Of a stretch of 28,202 bases of DNA, positions 7,535 to 14,792 are shown in pieces (positions within the stretch are counted from its first letter, which is position 1; each line of letters starts with the position of its first letter). Where the stretch lies: NCBI GenBank assembly GCA_903877945.1, contig CAIRFY010000467.1, positions 1-28,202 on the forward strand, read 5' to 3'. Position numbers and translations under genes: made by a program. The notes beneath the pieces were generated by a model. The model saw nothing but the letters and a program-made list of their open reading frames with translations, was not told the origin of the DNA and did no database searches. This stretch comes from an uncultured Oscillochloris sp. Lineage in GTDB: Bacteria > Chloroflexota > Chloroflexia > Chloroflexales > Chloroflexaceae.

Positions 7535-7933
7535 GTGAGCGTTAGCGATCCTATCGGCGATATGCTGACACGCATCCGAAACGCCTGTATGGCGCGGCAT
7601 GTGGTTGTGAATATTCCTTCGTCGAAGATGAAGCTGGCAATTGCCGACATTCTGAAGCGCGAGGGGTTTATCAAGGACTATTCCCTGGTTGAGGGGAAGC
7701 CTTTCAGCACGATCGCGATCACATTGAAGTATATGTCCGACCGGCGTCCGGCTATTACTGGCCTGCGCCGCGTGAGCAAGCCTGGCCTGCGCATCTACTC
7801 GAAGCGCGATGAGATTCCGCGGGTGCGTGGTGGCCTTGGTCTGAGCATTCTCTCTACCCCGAAGGGTATTCTCGCCGGTCACGAGGCATGGCAGGAGCGC
7901 GTTGGTGGCGAGGTGCTCTGCTACGTTTGGTAG
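7535..7933 (+). CDS. rpsH: 30S ribosomal protein S8
   Basis: 132 residues starting at GTG 7535 (SVSDPIGDMLTRIRNACMARH follows). GAGGAGG at 7522-7528 is 6 bases away, so the ATG at 7520, which lies just before the Shine-Dalgarno sequence, is not the start. The C-terminal GLGLSILSTPKGILAGHEA segment is the normal 16S-binding region. In E. coli S8 represses the spc operon at rplE; no matching site was recognised here. Confidence 0.97.
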   Translation: MSVSDPIGDMLTRIRNACMARHVVVNIPSSKMKLAIADILKREGFIKDYSLVEGKPFSTIAITLKYMSDRRPAITGLRRVSKPGLRIYSKRDEIPRVRGGLGLSILSTPKGILAGHEAWQERVGGEVLCYVW

Positions 7934-7951
7934 CACGCACGGAGGAAGCGA

Positions 7952-8515
7952 ATGTCGCGTATCGGCAAAAAACCTATCACCCTTCCCAAAGGGATCCAGG
8001 TGGACATCAGCAAGGAAAACCTTGTGGTGGTGACGGGGCCGAAGGGTTCCCTGACCCAGCAGTTCCACTCCGACGTTATCATCACTCAGGAGAATGGTAC
8101 GCTGACGGTGCAGCGCCCGTCCGACGGGAAGTTGCATAAGTCGCTCCACGGCCTGACCCGCACCCTGCTCTCGAACATGGTGATCGGTGTCACCGATGGC
8201 TGGCAGCGGGCGCTTGAAATCAATGGCGTGGGCTATCGCGCCCAGCTTGAGGGCAAGACGCTCGTGCTCCAGTTGGGGTTCTCGCATCCGGTGCGGCTCG
8301 ATCCGCCTCATGATGTGCAGTATGCGGTCGGTGAGCGCAAGAGCGCCAGCGATCCATTGCCGCTCTTCGTGCGCGGGATCGATAAGCAGGTGGTTGGCGA
8401 GGAGGCTGCGAAAATTCGTGGCCTGCGCCCGCCGGAACCCTATAAGGGCAAGGGCGTCAAGTACCTTGAAGAGAAAGTTCGCCGCAAGGCCGGTAAGGCC
8501 GGTAAGGCGAAGTAA
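7952..8515 (+). CDS. rplF: 50S ribosomal protein L6
   Basis: 187 residues, MSRIGKKPITLPKGIQVDI, with the two repeated L6 domains and the C-terminal signature KQVVGEEAAKIRGLRPPEPYKGKG-KY. L6 lies near the sarcin-ricin loop and the GTPase-associated centre. GGAGG lies 8 bases before ATG. The C-terminus ends in a short Lys/Gly/Ala tail with a small repeat (KAGKAGKAK). Confidence 0.97.
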   Translation: MSRIGKKPITLPKGIQVDISKENLVVVTGPKGSLTQQFHSDVIITQENGTLTVQRPSDGKLHKSLHGLTRTLLSNMVIGVTDGWQRALEINGVGYRAQLEGKTLVLQLGFSHPVRLDPPHDVQYAVGERKSASDPLPLFVRGIDKQVVGEEAAKIRGLRPPEPYKGKGVKYLEEKVRRKAGKAGKAK

Positions 8516-8520
8516 TTGTG

Positions 8521-8556
8521 CTGGTAGGCGGGTGCTGCACAGCGCCCGCCTACCAG
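8521..8556 (+). other. 12-bp perfect hairpin, rplF-rplR gap
   Basis: CTGGTAGGCGGG at 8521-8532 pairs perfectly with CCCGCCTACCAG at 8545-8556; the 12-base loop can extend the pairing. It begins 5 bases after the rplF stop and is followed by a TATAAT, so it may separate two transcripts. No T-tract. Confidence 0.7.
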
Positions 8557-8585
8557 ATCAACGATGTAGTGATTGCGATAGGGGA

Positions 8586-8591
8586 TATAAT
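8586..8591 (+). promoter_or_regulatory. Possible -10 box upstream of rplR
   Basis: A perfect TATAAT lies 24 bases before the rplR ATG and 30 bases after the hairpin. The -35 window (about 8563-8568, GATGTA) is poor, and no TG extension is present, so strength is uncertain. Confidence 0.35.
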
Positions 8592-8615
8592 CTCTGTTGC
8601 GACAGTGAGGCACCT

Positions 8616-8981
8616 ATGGGAAGGCGATCTACGCGTGAACTGCGCATCCGTCGGCACACCCGACTGCGTAAGCGCGTCAGCGGCTCTCAGGAGCGGCCCC
8701 GGCTGAGTATTTTCCGGAGCAGTGTCCATATCTACGCCCAGGTGATCGATGATACGCTCGGTCGTACCCTCGTCACCGCGTCAACGAACGAAAAAGCATG
8801 GCCCGAATCCGATACGCCGACGACGAAGACGGAACGGGCTGCGCTGGTCGGTAAGCTTGTCGCCGAACGGGCGCTTGAGGCCGGGGTGACGAAGGTGGTC
8901 TTTGATCGCGGCGGCTTCAAGTATCACGGGCGCGTGAAGGCCCTTGCCGAGGCCGCTCGCGAAGCTGGCCTCAGCTTCTAG
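8616..8981 (+). CDS. rplR: 50S ribosomal protein L18
   Basis: 121 residues starting MGRRSTRELRIRRHTRLRKR at ATG 8616 (GTGAGG 5 bases upstream). The family pattern RPRLSIFRSSVHIYAQVIDD, VGKLVAERALEAGVTKVVFDRGG and KYHGRVKALAEAAREAGL is complete. L18 binds 5S rRNA with L5. The longer open frame from 8187 overlaps rplF and is an artefact. It is separated from rplF by a hairpin and possible promoter. Confidence 0.97.
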   Translation: MGRRSTRELRIRRHTRLRKRVSGSQERPRLSIFRSSVHIYAQVIDDTLGRTLVTASTNEKAWPESDTPTTKTERAALVGKLVAERALEAGVTKVVFDRGGFKYHGRVKALAEAAREAGLSF

Positions 8982-9010
8982 TGCCCCTCGGGCAGCTTTC
9001 CGGAGGAACT

Positions 9011-9559
9011 GTGAAGAAAGAACGTATTAACGCTGAGTCACTTGAGCTTGAGGAGCGCGTTGTTCAGATCAACCGCGTCTCGAAGGTGGTCAAGGGCGGT
9101 CGGCGCTTTAGCTTTAGCACGGTGGTGGTGGTCGGCGATGGCAAGGGCCACGTCGGCGTCGGTATGGGTAAGGCTGCTGAGGTGCCTGAGGCAATCCGCA
9201 AGGGTACTGAGGCCGCCAAGAAGAACCTGATCCGCGTCCCATTGGTGAATACAACCATCCCCCACGAGGTGATGACGAAGTTCGCCGCTACAAAGGTGAT
9301 GATTCGACCCGCTGCCCCCGGAACCGGTGTGATCGCTGGTCGCGGCGTTCGCCCGGTGGTTGAGGCGGCCGGAATTAAAGACATTCTTTCGAAGGTCTAC
9401 GGCAGCAATAACCCGGTCAATGTGGTCAAGGCTGCGTTCCAGGCGCTGAGCGAGCTGATCTCGCTGGGCGATATGGCCCGCCGCCGCGACATGACCGTCC
9501 AGGAGCTGATCGCTCGGCGTAGCCGCCGACCGGCAGCCGACCAGGAGGCGGCAGTATGA
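9011..9559 (+). CDS. rpsE: 30S ribosomal protein S5
   Basis: 182 residues from GTG 9011, with GGAGG at 9002-9006. The dsRBD-like N-terminal domain (VNRVSKVVKGGRR-like segment here INRVSKVVKGGRRFSFS, then VVVGDGKGHVGVGMGKA) and the C-terminal RPAAPGTGVIAGRGVRPVVE are intact. S5 acts in decoding fidelity and mRNA entry. The stop shares ATGA with the rpmD start. Confidence 0.97.
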   Translation: MKKERINAESLELEERVVQINRVSKVVKGGRRFSFSTVVVVGDGKGHVGVGMGKAAEVPEAIRKGTEAAKKNLIRVPLVNTTIPHEVMTKFAATKVMIRPAAPGTGVIAGRGVRPVVEAAGIKDILSKVYGSNNPVNVVKAAFQALSELISLGDMARRRDMTVQELIARRSRRPAADQEAAV

Positions 9560-9753
9560 GTAAGCTGCGGATCACCTACTTTAAAAGTGTCATCGGCTAC
9601 GCGAAGGATCAAAAGGAGACTGTCACCTCCCTTGGCCTGCGGAAGCTCAATCACTCGGTGATTAAGGCCGATACCCCCTCCATCCGGGGCATGATCTTTA
9701 AGGTCAAGCACTTGGTATCGGTTGAAGAGGTCTCCGACGAGGTGACAGCATGA
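9556..9753 (+). CDS. rpmD: 50S ribosomal protein L30
   Basis: 65 residues: KLRITYFKSVIGYAKDQKETV, LGLRKLNHSV and IRGMIFKVKHLVSVEEV are the L30 pattern. L30 is not universal in bacteria; it is retained here. ATGA overlaps on both sides (with rpsE and with rplO) indicate tight translational coupling. The Shine-Dalgarno GGAGG lies in the rpsE tail. Confidence 0.96.
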   Translation: MSKLRITYFKSVIGYAKDQKETVTSLGLRKLNHSVIKADTPSIRGMIFKVKHLVSVEEVSDEVTA

Positions 9754-10271
9754 AACTGCACGATCTCAAGCCCGCAGCAGGCTCAACCCATACCAGCAAG
9801 CGACTCGGTCGCGGCGCTGGCTCGGGTAAGGGTAAGACCGCCGGCAAGGGTATGATGGGCCAGAAGGCCCGCTCTGGCCCCGGCCCCTATCGTACCTTTG
9901 AGGGCGGACAGAACCGCCTGGTCAAGCGCATGCCTTTTAAGCGTGGCTTTACCAACATCTTCCGTGTTGATTATGAAGTACTCAACGTCGGCGACCTGAG
10001 CGAGTGGCCCGCTGGGGTCGAGGTGACGCCGGAGAGCCTGCGTGAGGCCCGCACCGTGCGTCGTAAGACAATGCCGGTGAAGGTTCTCGGTGATGGTGAA
10101 CTGGACGTCGCGCTGACGGTGAAGGCGCATAGGTTCTCCTCGATTGCCAAAGAGAAGATCGAAGCTGCCGGTGGTACGGTCGTTGAGCTAGAGTGGGTGG
10201 TCGAGCGCCACTCGCGCTCACGTGGACCCAACTTCGGCGGTCGCAACGCGAAGAAAAAGGCGCAGGACTAG
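9750..10271 (+). CDS. rplO: 50S ribosomal protein L15
   Basis: 173 residues: MKLHDLKPAAGSTHTSKRLGRGAGSGKGKTAGKG-MGQKAR, then the glycine-rich extension and the C-terminal globular domain (VKVLGDGELDVALTVKAHRFSS). L15 is a late assembly protein of the large subunit. A 24-residue basic tail after the conserved VVELEW core (RHSRSRGPNFGGRNAKKK) makes it longer than E. coli L15. The stop is followed by an 81-base gap with a strong hairpin before secY. Confidence 0.97.
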   Translation: MKLHDLKPAAGSTHTSKRLGRGAGSGKGKTAGKGMMGQKARSGPGPYRTFEGGQNRLVKRMPFKRGFTNIFRVDYEVLNVGDLSEWPAGVEVTPESLREARTVRRKTMPVKVLGDGELDVALTVKAHRFSSIAKEKIEAAGGTVVELEWVVERHSRSRGPNFGGRNAKKKAQD

Positions 10272-10288
10272 GCGCAATCAACGGAATC

Positions 10289-10323
10289 AGACGCTGTCGG
10301 CATCTCCCATGCCGACAGCGTCT
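10289..10323 (+). other. 15-bp perfect hairpin, rplO-secY gap
   Basis: AGACGCTGTCGGCAT at 10289-10303 and ATGCCGACAGCGTCT at 10309-10323 are perfect complements around CTCCC. It could end or process the ribosomal message before secY; there is no T-tract. Confidence 0.75.
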
Positions 10324-10352
10324 CTACGACTGACCGTCCAGAGGGGACACAG

Positions 10353-11705
10353 ATGCTCCAAGCTGTTCTTCGCGCCATTCAGTTGCCAGATCTGCGCCGA
10401 CGCATCCTCTTCACGCTGGGGATGTTGCTGATCTTCCGCCTGATCGCGCATATTCCGGTTCCAAATATCAACCCGGCCTCGCTCCAGCAACTTCAGGACG
10501 CTCTGGCCAACAACCAGCTCGCCCAACTGCTGAATATCTTCGCCGGTGGAGCCTTGCAAAATTTCTCGGTGGCGGCGATGGGGGTCTATCCCTACATTAC
10601 GGCCTCGATCATCATGCAGTTGCTCCAGCCCCTTATCCCGGCGCTCCAGGAGCTGTCCAAGGAGGGTGAGCAGGGCCGGATTAAGATGAACCGCTACCAG
10701 ATGTGGCTGACCATCCCGCTGGCCTATCTGCAGGCGTATGGGCAGACCATGACCCTGGAGCGGACGGTCAATCCGACCAATGTTATCGCCTCGTCGCTCT
10801 TTCGGTCGTCGTTCGATATTGTCAGTAATTTCTTGCCCACCTTCACAATCCTCACGTCGATGGTGGCCGGGACGATGCTGCTAGTCTGGCTTGGCGAGCA
10901 GATCAACGAACGTGGTATTGGCCAGGGTATCTCGGTGATCATCTTTGGCGGTATTGTGTCGCGGCTCCCCGGCATGATCGTCCAGGGTTTCCAGGTTAGC
11001 CAGGCCGGTGGCGTTAGCACCATCATTGGTGTGATCGGCTTTGTGTCCATCGCCCTGCTGACCATCATCGGTATTGTCCTCATCCAAGAGGGTCAGCGCC
11101 GTATCCCCGTGCAGTATGCCAAGCGGGTGCGTGGTAATAAAGTCTACGGCGGTCAGAGTAGCCATATTCCGCTCAAGGTGAATATGGCCGGCATGATCCC
11201 GCTAATTTTCGCCCAGAGCATCATTATTTTCCCCGGCATTATCGCTTCGTGGTTCTACCAGGTGAACGGTGAGGGCATTGGGAATGCGATTGCTGGGTTC
11301 TTCTACACGACATTTAACCCCACCGGACAAAGCGGTGGCGTGATCTATATGGCGCTGTTGTTCCTGCTGACGGTGGGCTTTACCTATTTCTACACGATTG
11401 TGTTGTTTAGTCAGCAGGATATTCCCGATAGCCTCCAGCGCAATGGCGGATTCATCCCAGGGATTCGGCCTGGCAAGAAGACCGAGGAGTATCTGGGTCG
11501 GGTGCTGAACCGCATTACGCTGGTCGGCGCACTCTTCCTCGGGATCGTGGCCATCCTGCCCTTCCTGACGCAGACCATCACGGGTCTCCAACTTGGCCTT
11601 GGCAGCACGGCGCTCCTGATCGTTGTGGGCGTGGCTATCGACACGATGCGCCAACTCGAGTCGCAGTTGATTATGCGTGACTACGAGGGCTTCCTAAGCA
11701 AGTAG
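10353..11705 (+). CDS. secY: Protein translocase subunit SecY
   Basis: 450 residues with ten hydrophobic segments, the first at about residues 17-37 (ILFTLGMLLIFRLIAHIPVP). Recognisable SecY signatures include SLFRSS region loops, the RRIPVQYAKRV segment of cytoplasmic loop C4 (SecA/ribosome binding), HIPLKVNMAGMIPLIFA and GFIPGIRPGKKTEEYL of loop C5. SecY is the channel of the inner-membrane translocon with SecE and SecG. It closes the spc section; adk follows after 161 bases. Confidence 0.98.
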   Translation: MLQAVLRAIQLPDLRRRILFTLGMLLIFRLIAHIPVPNINPASLQQLQDALANNQLAQLLNIFAGGALQNFSVAAMGVYPYITASIIMQLLQPLIPALQELSKEGEQGRIKMNRYQMWLTIPLAYLQAYGQTMTLERTVNPTNVIASSLFRSSFDIVSNFLPTFTILTSMVAGTMLLVWLGEQINERGIGQGISVIIFGGIVSRLPGMIVQGFQVSQAGGVSTIIGVIGFVSIALLTIIGIVLIQEGQRRIPVQYAKRVRGNKVYGGQSSHIPLKVNMAGMIPLIFAQSIIIFPGIIASWFYQVNGEGIGNAIAGFFYTTFNPTGQSGGVIYMALLFLLTVGFTYFYTIVLFSQQDIPDSLQRNGGFIPGIRPGKKTEEYLGRVLNRITLVGALFLGIVAILPFLTQTITGLQLGLGSTALLIVVGVAIDTMRQLESQLIMRDYEGFLSK

Positions 11706-11727
11706 GTGCCACAGATCTGTTGGTTTG

Positions 11728-11736
11728 TGGTATAGT
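11728..11736 (+). promoter_or_regulatory. Extended -10 promoter upstream of adk
   Basis: TGGTATAGT fits TGnTATAAT with one mismatch. It is nearly identical to the element before rplV (shared TTGTGGTA-A-T). The leader to adk would be about 120 bases and contains two small hairpins: CTCGA/TCGAG at 11745-11758 and CGCGC/GCGCG at 11823-11838. Confidence 0.5.
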
Positions 11737-11866
11737 GGACAGTCTCGATATTTCGAGGCGTTAGCCGTGTTGTGGGGCGCAGCGTTCTCCTGTTCACATG
11801 TACGTGACATCTGGAGACTGACCGCGCAAGGATGCGCGTGAGATCTATACGCAAGAGGCACCGACA

Positions 11867-12544
11867 ATGACCAACGTGATTCTGCTGGGCCCTCCCGGCG
11901 CGGGGAAGGGGACGCAGGCAAAGACCCTCTCGGATCGCACCTCGCTGATCCATGTGGCAAGCGGAGACCTCTTCCGGGCGGCGCTACGTGAGGGTACCGA
12001 ACTGGGTATGTTGGCGAAGTCATACATGGATCGCGGTGGGCTCGTGCCAAACGAGGTCGTCATCCGTATGATCCTGGAGCGTATTGACCGGCCCGACTGT
12101 AGCCTCGGTGTCATTTTTGACGGTTTCCCACGGACGAGTGAGCAGGCTGTCGCGCTGGATGCAGCGATGGCGGAGCATAACAACCATATCGATGCGGTAC
12201 TCTACCTACGCGTACCAAAGGATGTGTTGCTGCGGCGCATTGCCGGGCGCCAGACGTGCAAAACCTGCGGGGCAACTTTTAATATCTACTATTTCCCGTC
12301 TCACCGACCGGGAATTTGTGATGCCTGTACAGGCAAACTCTATCAGCGCAGCGACGACTCGATTGAGACGGCCGAGCATCGGCTTGATGTCTACTTCGAG
12401 CTGACAATGCCGTTGATTGAGTACTATCAGCGCCAAGGCATCTTGCATGAGATTGACGGTCAGCGCGAAATATCGCTGGTGACAGAAGCAATGCTGCTTG
12501 CACTAAAGATCAATCCAGAGCTGACGGCGACATCGAAGGAGTGA
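11867..12544 (+). CDS. adk: Adenylate kinase, zinc-lid type
   Basis: 225 residues. P-loop GPPGAGKGT at residues 8-16; AMP-binding region SGDLFRAALREGTELG; conserved DGFPRT at 85-90. The lid carries C131, C134, C151 and C154 (CxxC twice), predicting a structural zinc as in Gram-positive-type long adenylate kinases. It converts ATP + AMP to 2 ADP in the cytoplasm. One base separates it from infA; the map gene often found between them is missing. Confidence 0.97.
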   Translation: MTNVILLGPPGAGKGTQAKTLSDRTSLIHVASGDLFRAALREGTELGMLAKSYMDRGGLVPNEVVIRMILERIDRPDCSLGVIFDGFPRTSEQAVALDAAMAEHNNHIDAVLYLRVPKDVLLRRIAGRQTCKTCGATFNIYYFPSHRPGICDACTGKLYQRSDDSIETAEHRLDVYFELTMPLIEYYQRQGILHEIDGQREISLVTEAMLLALKINPELTATSKE

Positions 12545-12545
12545 T

Positions 12546-12767
12546 ATGTCCAAAAAAAAGGACGTGATCGAGATGGAAGGTACGATCACGGAGCCTCTCC
12601 CAAATGCAATGTTCCGGGTAGAGCTTGAGAATGGCCACGAAGTGCTGGCACACATCTCGGGCAAGATGCGGATGAATTATATTCGTATTCTTAAAGGCGA
12701 TAGGGTGCTGGTTGAACTTTCACCCTATGATCTGACCCGTGGCCGGATCACGTATCGCTATAAGTAA
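12546..12767 (+). CDS. infA: Translation initiation factor IF-1
   Basis: 73 residues with the S1/OB fold: KKDVIEMEGTITEPLPNAMFRVELENGHEVLAHISGKMR, then IRILKGDRVLVELSPYDLTRGRI. IF-1 occupies the A site during initiation. The ribosome binding site AAGGAG is in the last adk codons, so expression is coupled to adk. Confidence 0.98.
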   Translation: MSKKKDVIEMEGTITEPLPNAMFRVELENGHEVLAHISGKMRMNYIRILKGDRVLVELSPYDLTRGRITYRYK

Positions 12768-12834
12768 TTCGTACCTGCTGTAGAAACAAAAGCAGCATCC
12801 GGCGGCATATGCGCTGTCGTTAGGGAGGTAGAAG

Positions 12835-12951
12835 ATGAAGGTTCGAGCTGCGGTTAAGCCACGCTGTGAGTACTGCAAGGTGATCAAGCGCAAGGGTGTC
12901 ATTCGGGTGATCTGCTCGCGCACCCCCAAGCACAAGCAGCGGCAAGGCTAG
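12835..12951 (+). CDS. rpmJ: 50S ribosomal protein L36
   Basis: A 38-residue gene: MKVRAAVKPRCEYCKVIKRK then GVIRVICSRTPKHKQRQG. C11, C14, C27 and H33 form the CCCH zinc knot of the C+ L36. GGGAGGT at 12823-12829 precedes ATG 12835 with 5-base spacing. The 67-base gap after infA shows no other feature. L36 stabilises a 23S rRNA multi-helix junction near the factor site. Confidence 0.97.
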   Translation: MKVRAAVKPRCEYCKVIKRKGVIRVICSRTPKHKQRQG

Positions 12952-12960
12952 TTGGCGGAT

Positions 12961-12988
12961 TTTGCATTTTGCATTTTGCATTTTGCAT
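12961..12988 (+). repeat. TTTGCAT x4 tandem heptamer in the rpsM leader
   Basis: Four exact copies of TTTGCAT fill the space between the rpmJ stop and the rpsM ribosome binding site. The array is AT-rich in a GC-rich neighbourhood. The identical unit recurs 15 times at 28026-28130, in the sense orientation of cpaF. Confidence 0.95.
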
Positions 12989-13016
12989 CGCTGATAGCGT
13001 TTATACGAGGAAGTTC

Positions 13017-13397
13017 ATGGCACGTATCGCTGGGGTAGATATTCCCCGCAACAAGAAGATCGAGATTTCGATCCGGTATATCTTCGGGATCGGCCCCTCG
13101 AATGGCCTGGATGTGCTCCGCAAGGCGAATGTAAATCCTGAGACGCGGGTGCGCGACCTCACCGAAGAGGAAGTTGGTCGGATCCGCGAGGTTGTTGATC
13201 GCGAGTATCGCGTCGAGGGCGACCTGCGCCGCGAAGTGCAGCTCAATATCAAGCGGCTTATGGACATCGGCTGCTACCGTGGCCTGCGCCATCGCCGTGG
13301 GATGCCGGTGCGTGGACAGCGCACGCGCACAAACGCCCGTACACGTCGCGGACGCAAGGGCCAGGCGATTGGTATTAAGAAGAAGGCGAAGAAGTAA
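13017..13397 (+). CDS. rpsM: 30S ribosomal protein S13
   Basis: 126 residues starting MARIAGVDIPRNKKIEISIRYI; GAGG is 6 bases before ATG 13017. The open frame extends upstream through the heptamer array to 12969, which is not a credible start. Motifs RVRDLTEEEVGRIRE and the tail YRGLRHRRGMPVRGQRTRTNARTR are standard. S13 makes head bridges to L5 and touches P-site tRNA. Confidence 0.97.
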   Translation: MARIAGVDIPRNKKIEISIRYIFGIGPSNGLDVLRKANVNPETRVRDLTEEEVGRIREVVDREYRVEGDLRREVQLNIKRLMDIGCYRGLRHRRGMPVRGQRTRTNARTRRGRKGQAIGIKKKAKK

Positions 13398-13417
13398 AGT
13401 AGCGACGGCAGCATCAT

Positions 13418-13448
13418 GCACAGGTAGGCGTCGTGTGCCTGCCTGTGC
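13418..13448 (+). other. 12-bp hairpin, rpsM-rpsK gap
   Basis: GCACAGGTAGGC (13418-13429) pairs with GCCTGCCTGTGC (13437-13448) with one G-U pair and a 7-base loop. It shares GGTAGGCG with the hairpin after rplF, hinting at a common origin. No T-tract. Confidence 0.65.
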
Positions 13449-13472
13449 CCGCTGTGTGTTAAGGAGACATCA

Positions 13473-13889
13473 ATGCCCCCGAAAGGTCAGAAGGCTACAG
13501 CAGCGGCAGCTCGTCAGCGCGGTCGGCGTCGTGAGCGCAAGAATGTTCCACGCGGCCAGGCGCATGTGTTGAGCACCTTCAATAATACGATTGTGACGAT
13601 CACCGACCCCTCGGGCGCGGTGGTCTGCTGGGCGAGCGCCGGCCAGGGCGGCTTCAAAGGCTCGCGCAAGAGTACGCCCTATGCGGCACAGGTTACTGCC
13701 GATAGCGCGGCCCGCAAGGCGATGGAGAACGGGATGCGCTCAATCGAGGTCTTTGTAAAAGGCCCCGGTTCGGGACGCGAGGCGGCGATTCGTTCGCTTC
13801 AGGCCGCCGGCCTCCAGGTATCGGCCATCACCGACGTGACCCCGATCCCGCACAACGGATGTCGCCCACCCAAGCGCCGCCGCGTGTAG
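13473..13889 (+). CDS. rpsK: 30S ribosomal protein S11
   Basis: 138 residues. After a basic N-terminal extension of about 25 residues comes the S11 core: VLSTFNNTIVTITDPSGAVVCWASAGQGGFKGSRKSTP-AAQ, GPGSGREAAIRSLQAAGL and the terminal DVTPIPHNGCRPPKRRRV. S11 lines the mRNA path at the E site. AAGGAG is 6 bases before ATG 13473. Confidence 0.97.
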   Translation: MPPKGQKATAAAARQRGRRRERKNVPRGQAHVLSTFNNTIVTITDPSGAVVCWASAGQGGFKGSRKSTPYAAQVTADSAARKAMENGMRSIEVFVKGPGSGREAAIRSLQAAGLQVSAITDVTPIPHNGCRPPKRRRV

Positions 13890-13938
13890 GCGGACCAATA
13901 CAAGCGCCGGTAGGATGATCGTGGATGGAACCGCAGGG

Positions 13939-13961
13939 CGTGGCCCCGGGCGCCCGCCACG
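13939..13961 (+). other. GC-rich hairpin in the rpsD leader
   Basis: CGTGGC at 13939-13944 pairs with GCCACG at 13956-13961; the 11-base loop contains the palindrome GGGCGCCC. It lies in the 183-base rpsK-rpsD gap, the longest non-coding stretch in the ribosomal section. S4 autoregulates its own leader in some bacteria; no known S4 pseudoknot was recognised. Confidence 0.4.
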
Positions 13962-14072
13962 GTAGGAGCGCGGATCGTCTTCCGCCTCGCAAGCGCCCAT
14001 CCCCCGGTGAGAGATGACACACGTGGCGGGCAGCAGTGGCCCGTACACTTTTTATGGAGGCATTGATCTAGC

Positions 14073-14693
14073 ATGGCGCGTTATCATGGCCCCGTTGGGA
14101 AAATTAGCCGCCGCCTTGGCATCGGTATCACCGAGAAGGGGCAGCGTATCCTTAATAAGCGCTCGTACCCCCCAGGGCAGCACGGCCCGAATGCGCGGCG
14201 CCGCCAGGTGTCGGACTACGGGCTCCAACTGCTGGAGAAGCAGAAAGTAAAGTTCATGTACGGCGTGCTGGAGCGGCAGTTCCGCCGGGTGTTTGAGCAG
14301 GCGTCGCGACGCAGTGGCGTTACCGGCGAGTATCTGCTGAGCCTGCTGGAGCGGCGGCTCGATAATGTGGTCTATCGGCTGGGTATTGGCACCACCCGCG
14401 CCCAGGCCCGGCAACTGGTGTCCCACGGCCATATTATGGTCGATGGCCGCAAGACGAACATCCCCTCCTACACGCTGAAGGTGGGACAGGTTATTACGGT
14501 GCGTGCTGAGAGTCGGCGTCGCGCCTACTTTAAGAATCTGGTCGATAGCGGCGATCTTACCAAGTATCGGGCGCCCGACTGGCTACGCCTCAGCGCCGCT
14601 GATCTCTCCGGCACGATTCTCGCGTTGCCGCGTCGTGAAGATGCCGAAGCTGGGATTAACGAGCAGCTGATCGTCGAGTTCTACAGCCGGTAA
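14073..14693 (+). CDS. rpsD: 30S ribosomal protein S4, zinc-free type
   Basis: 206 residues: MARYHGPVGKISRRLGIGI, then PPGQHGPNARRRQVSDYGLQLLEKQK, and the S4-type RNA-binding domain RRLDNVVYRLGIGTTRAQARQLVSHGHIMVDG. The N-terminal region has no cysteines, so this is the C- form, in contrast to the zinc-type S14, L36 and L32 nearby. S4 starts 16S 5'-domain assembly. GGAGG lies 12 bases before ATG, rather far. Confidence 0.97.
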   Translation: MARYHGPVGKISRRLGIGITEKGQRILNKRSYPPGQHGPNARRRQVSDYGLQLLEKQKVKFMYGVLERQFRRVFEQASRRSGVTGEYLLSLLERRLDNVVYRLGIGTTRAQARQLVSHGHIMVDGRKTNIPSYTLKVGQVITVRAESRRRAYFKNLVDSGDLTKYRAPDWLRLSAADLSGTILALPRREDAEAGINEQLIVEFYSR

Positions 14694-14704
14694 GAGCTCT
14701 TGTG

Positions 14705-14770
14705 GATGGTAGGTTGCAGATGGTCGATTGTGGAACGCTTTGCAATCTACCGTCTGCGATCTGAAATCTT
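14705..14770 (+). repeat. Two converging degenerate heptamer runs folding into a hairpin (rpoA leader)
   Basis: Left run: GATGGTA, GGTTGCA, GATGGTC, GATTGTG (14705-14732). Right run: CAATCTA, CCGTCTG, CGATCTG, AAATCTT (14743-14770), roughly the complement. GCAGATGGTCGATTG (14716-14730) pairs with CAATCTACCGTCTGC (14743-14757) with one mismatch and one G-U pair around a 12-base loop. Confidence 0.6.
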
Positions 14771-14792
14771 CAAAGCTTCAAGGAGGCTTTCC

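Noticed and set aside
12961..12988. CRISPR array
   Set aside because: Heptamers without spacers; no 24-40 base repeats and no cas genes.
12969..13016. N-terminal extension of S13 through the TTTGCAT repeats
   Set aside because: The family start MARIAGVD with its own ribosome binding site is at 13017.
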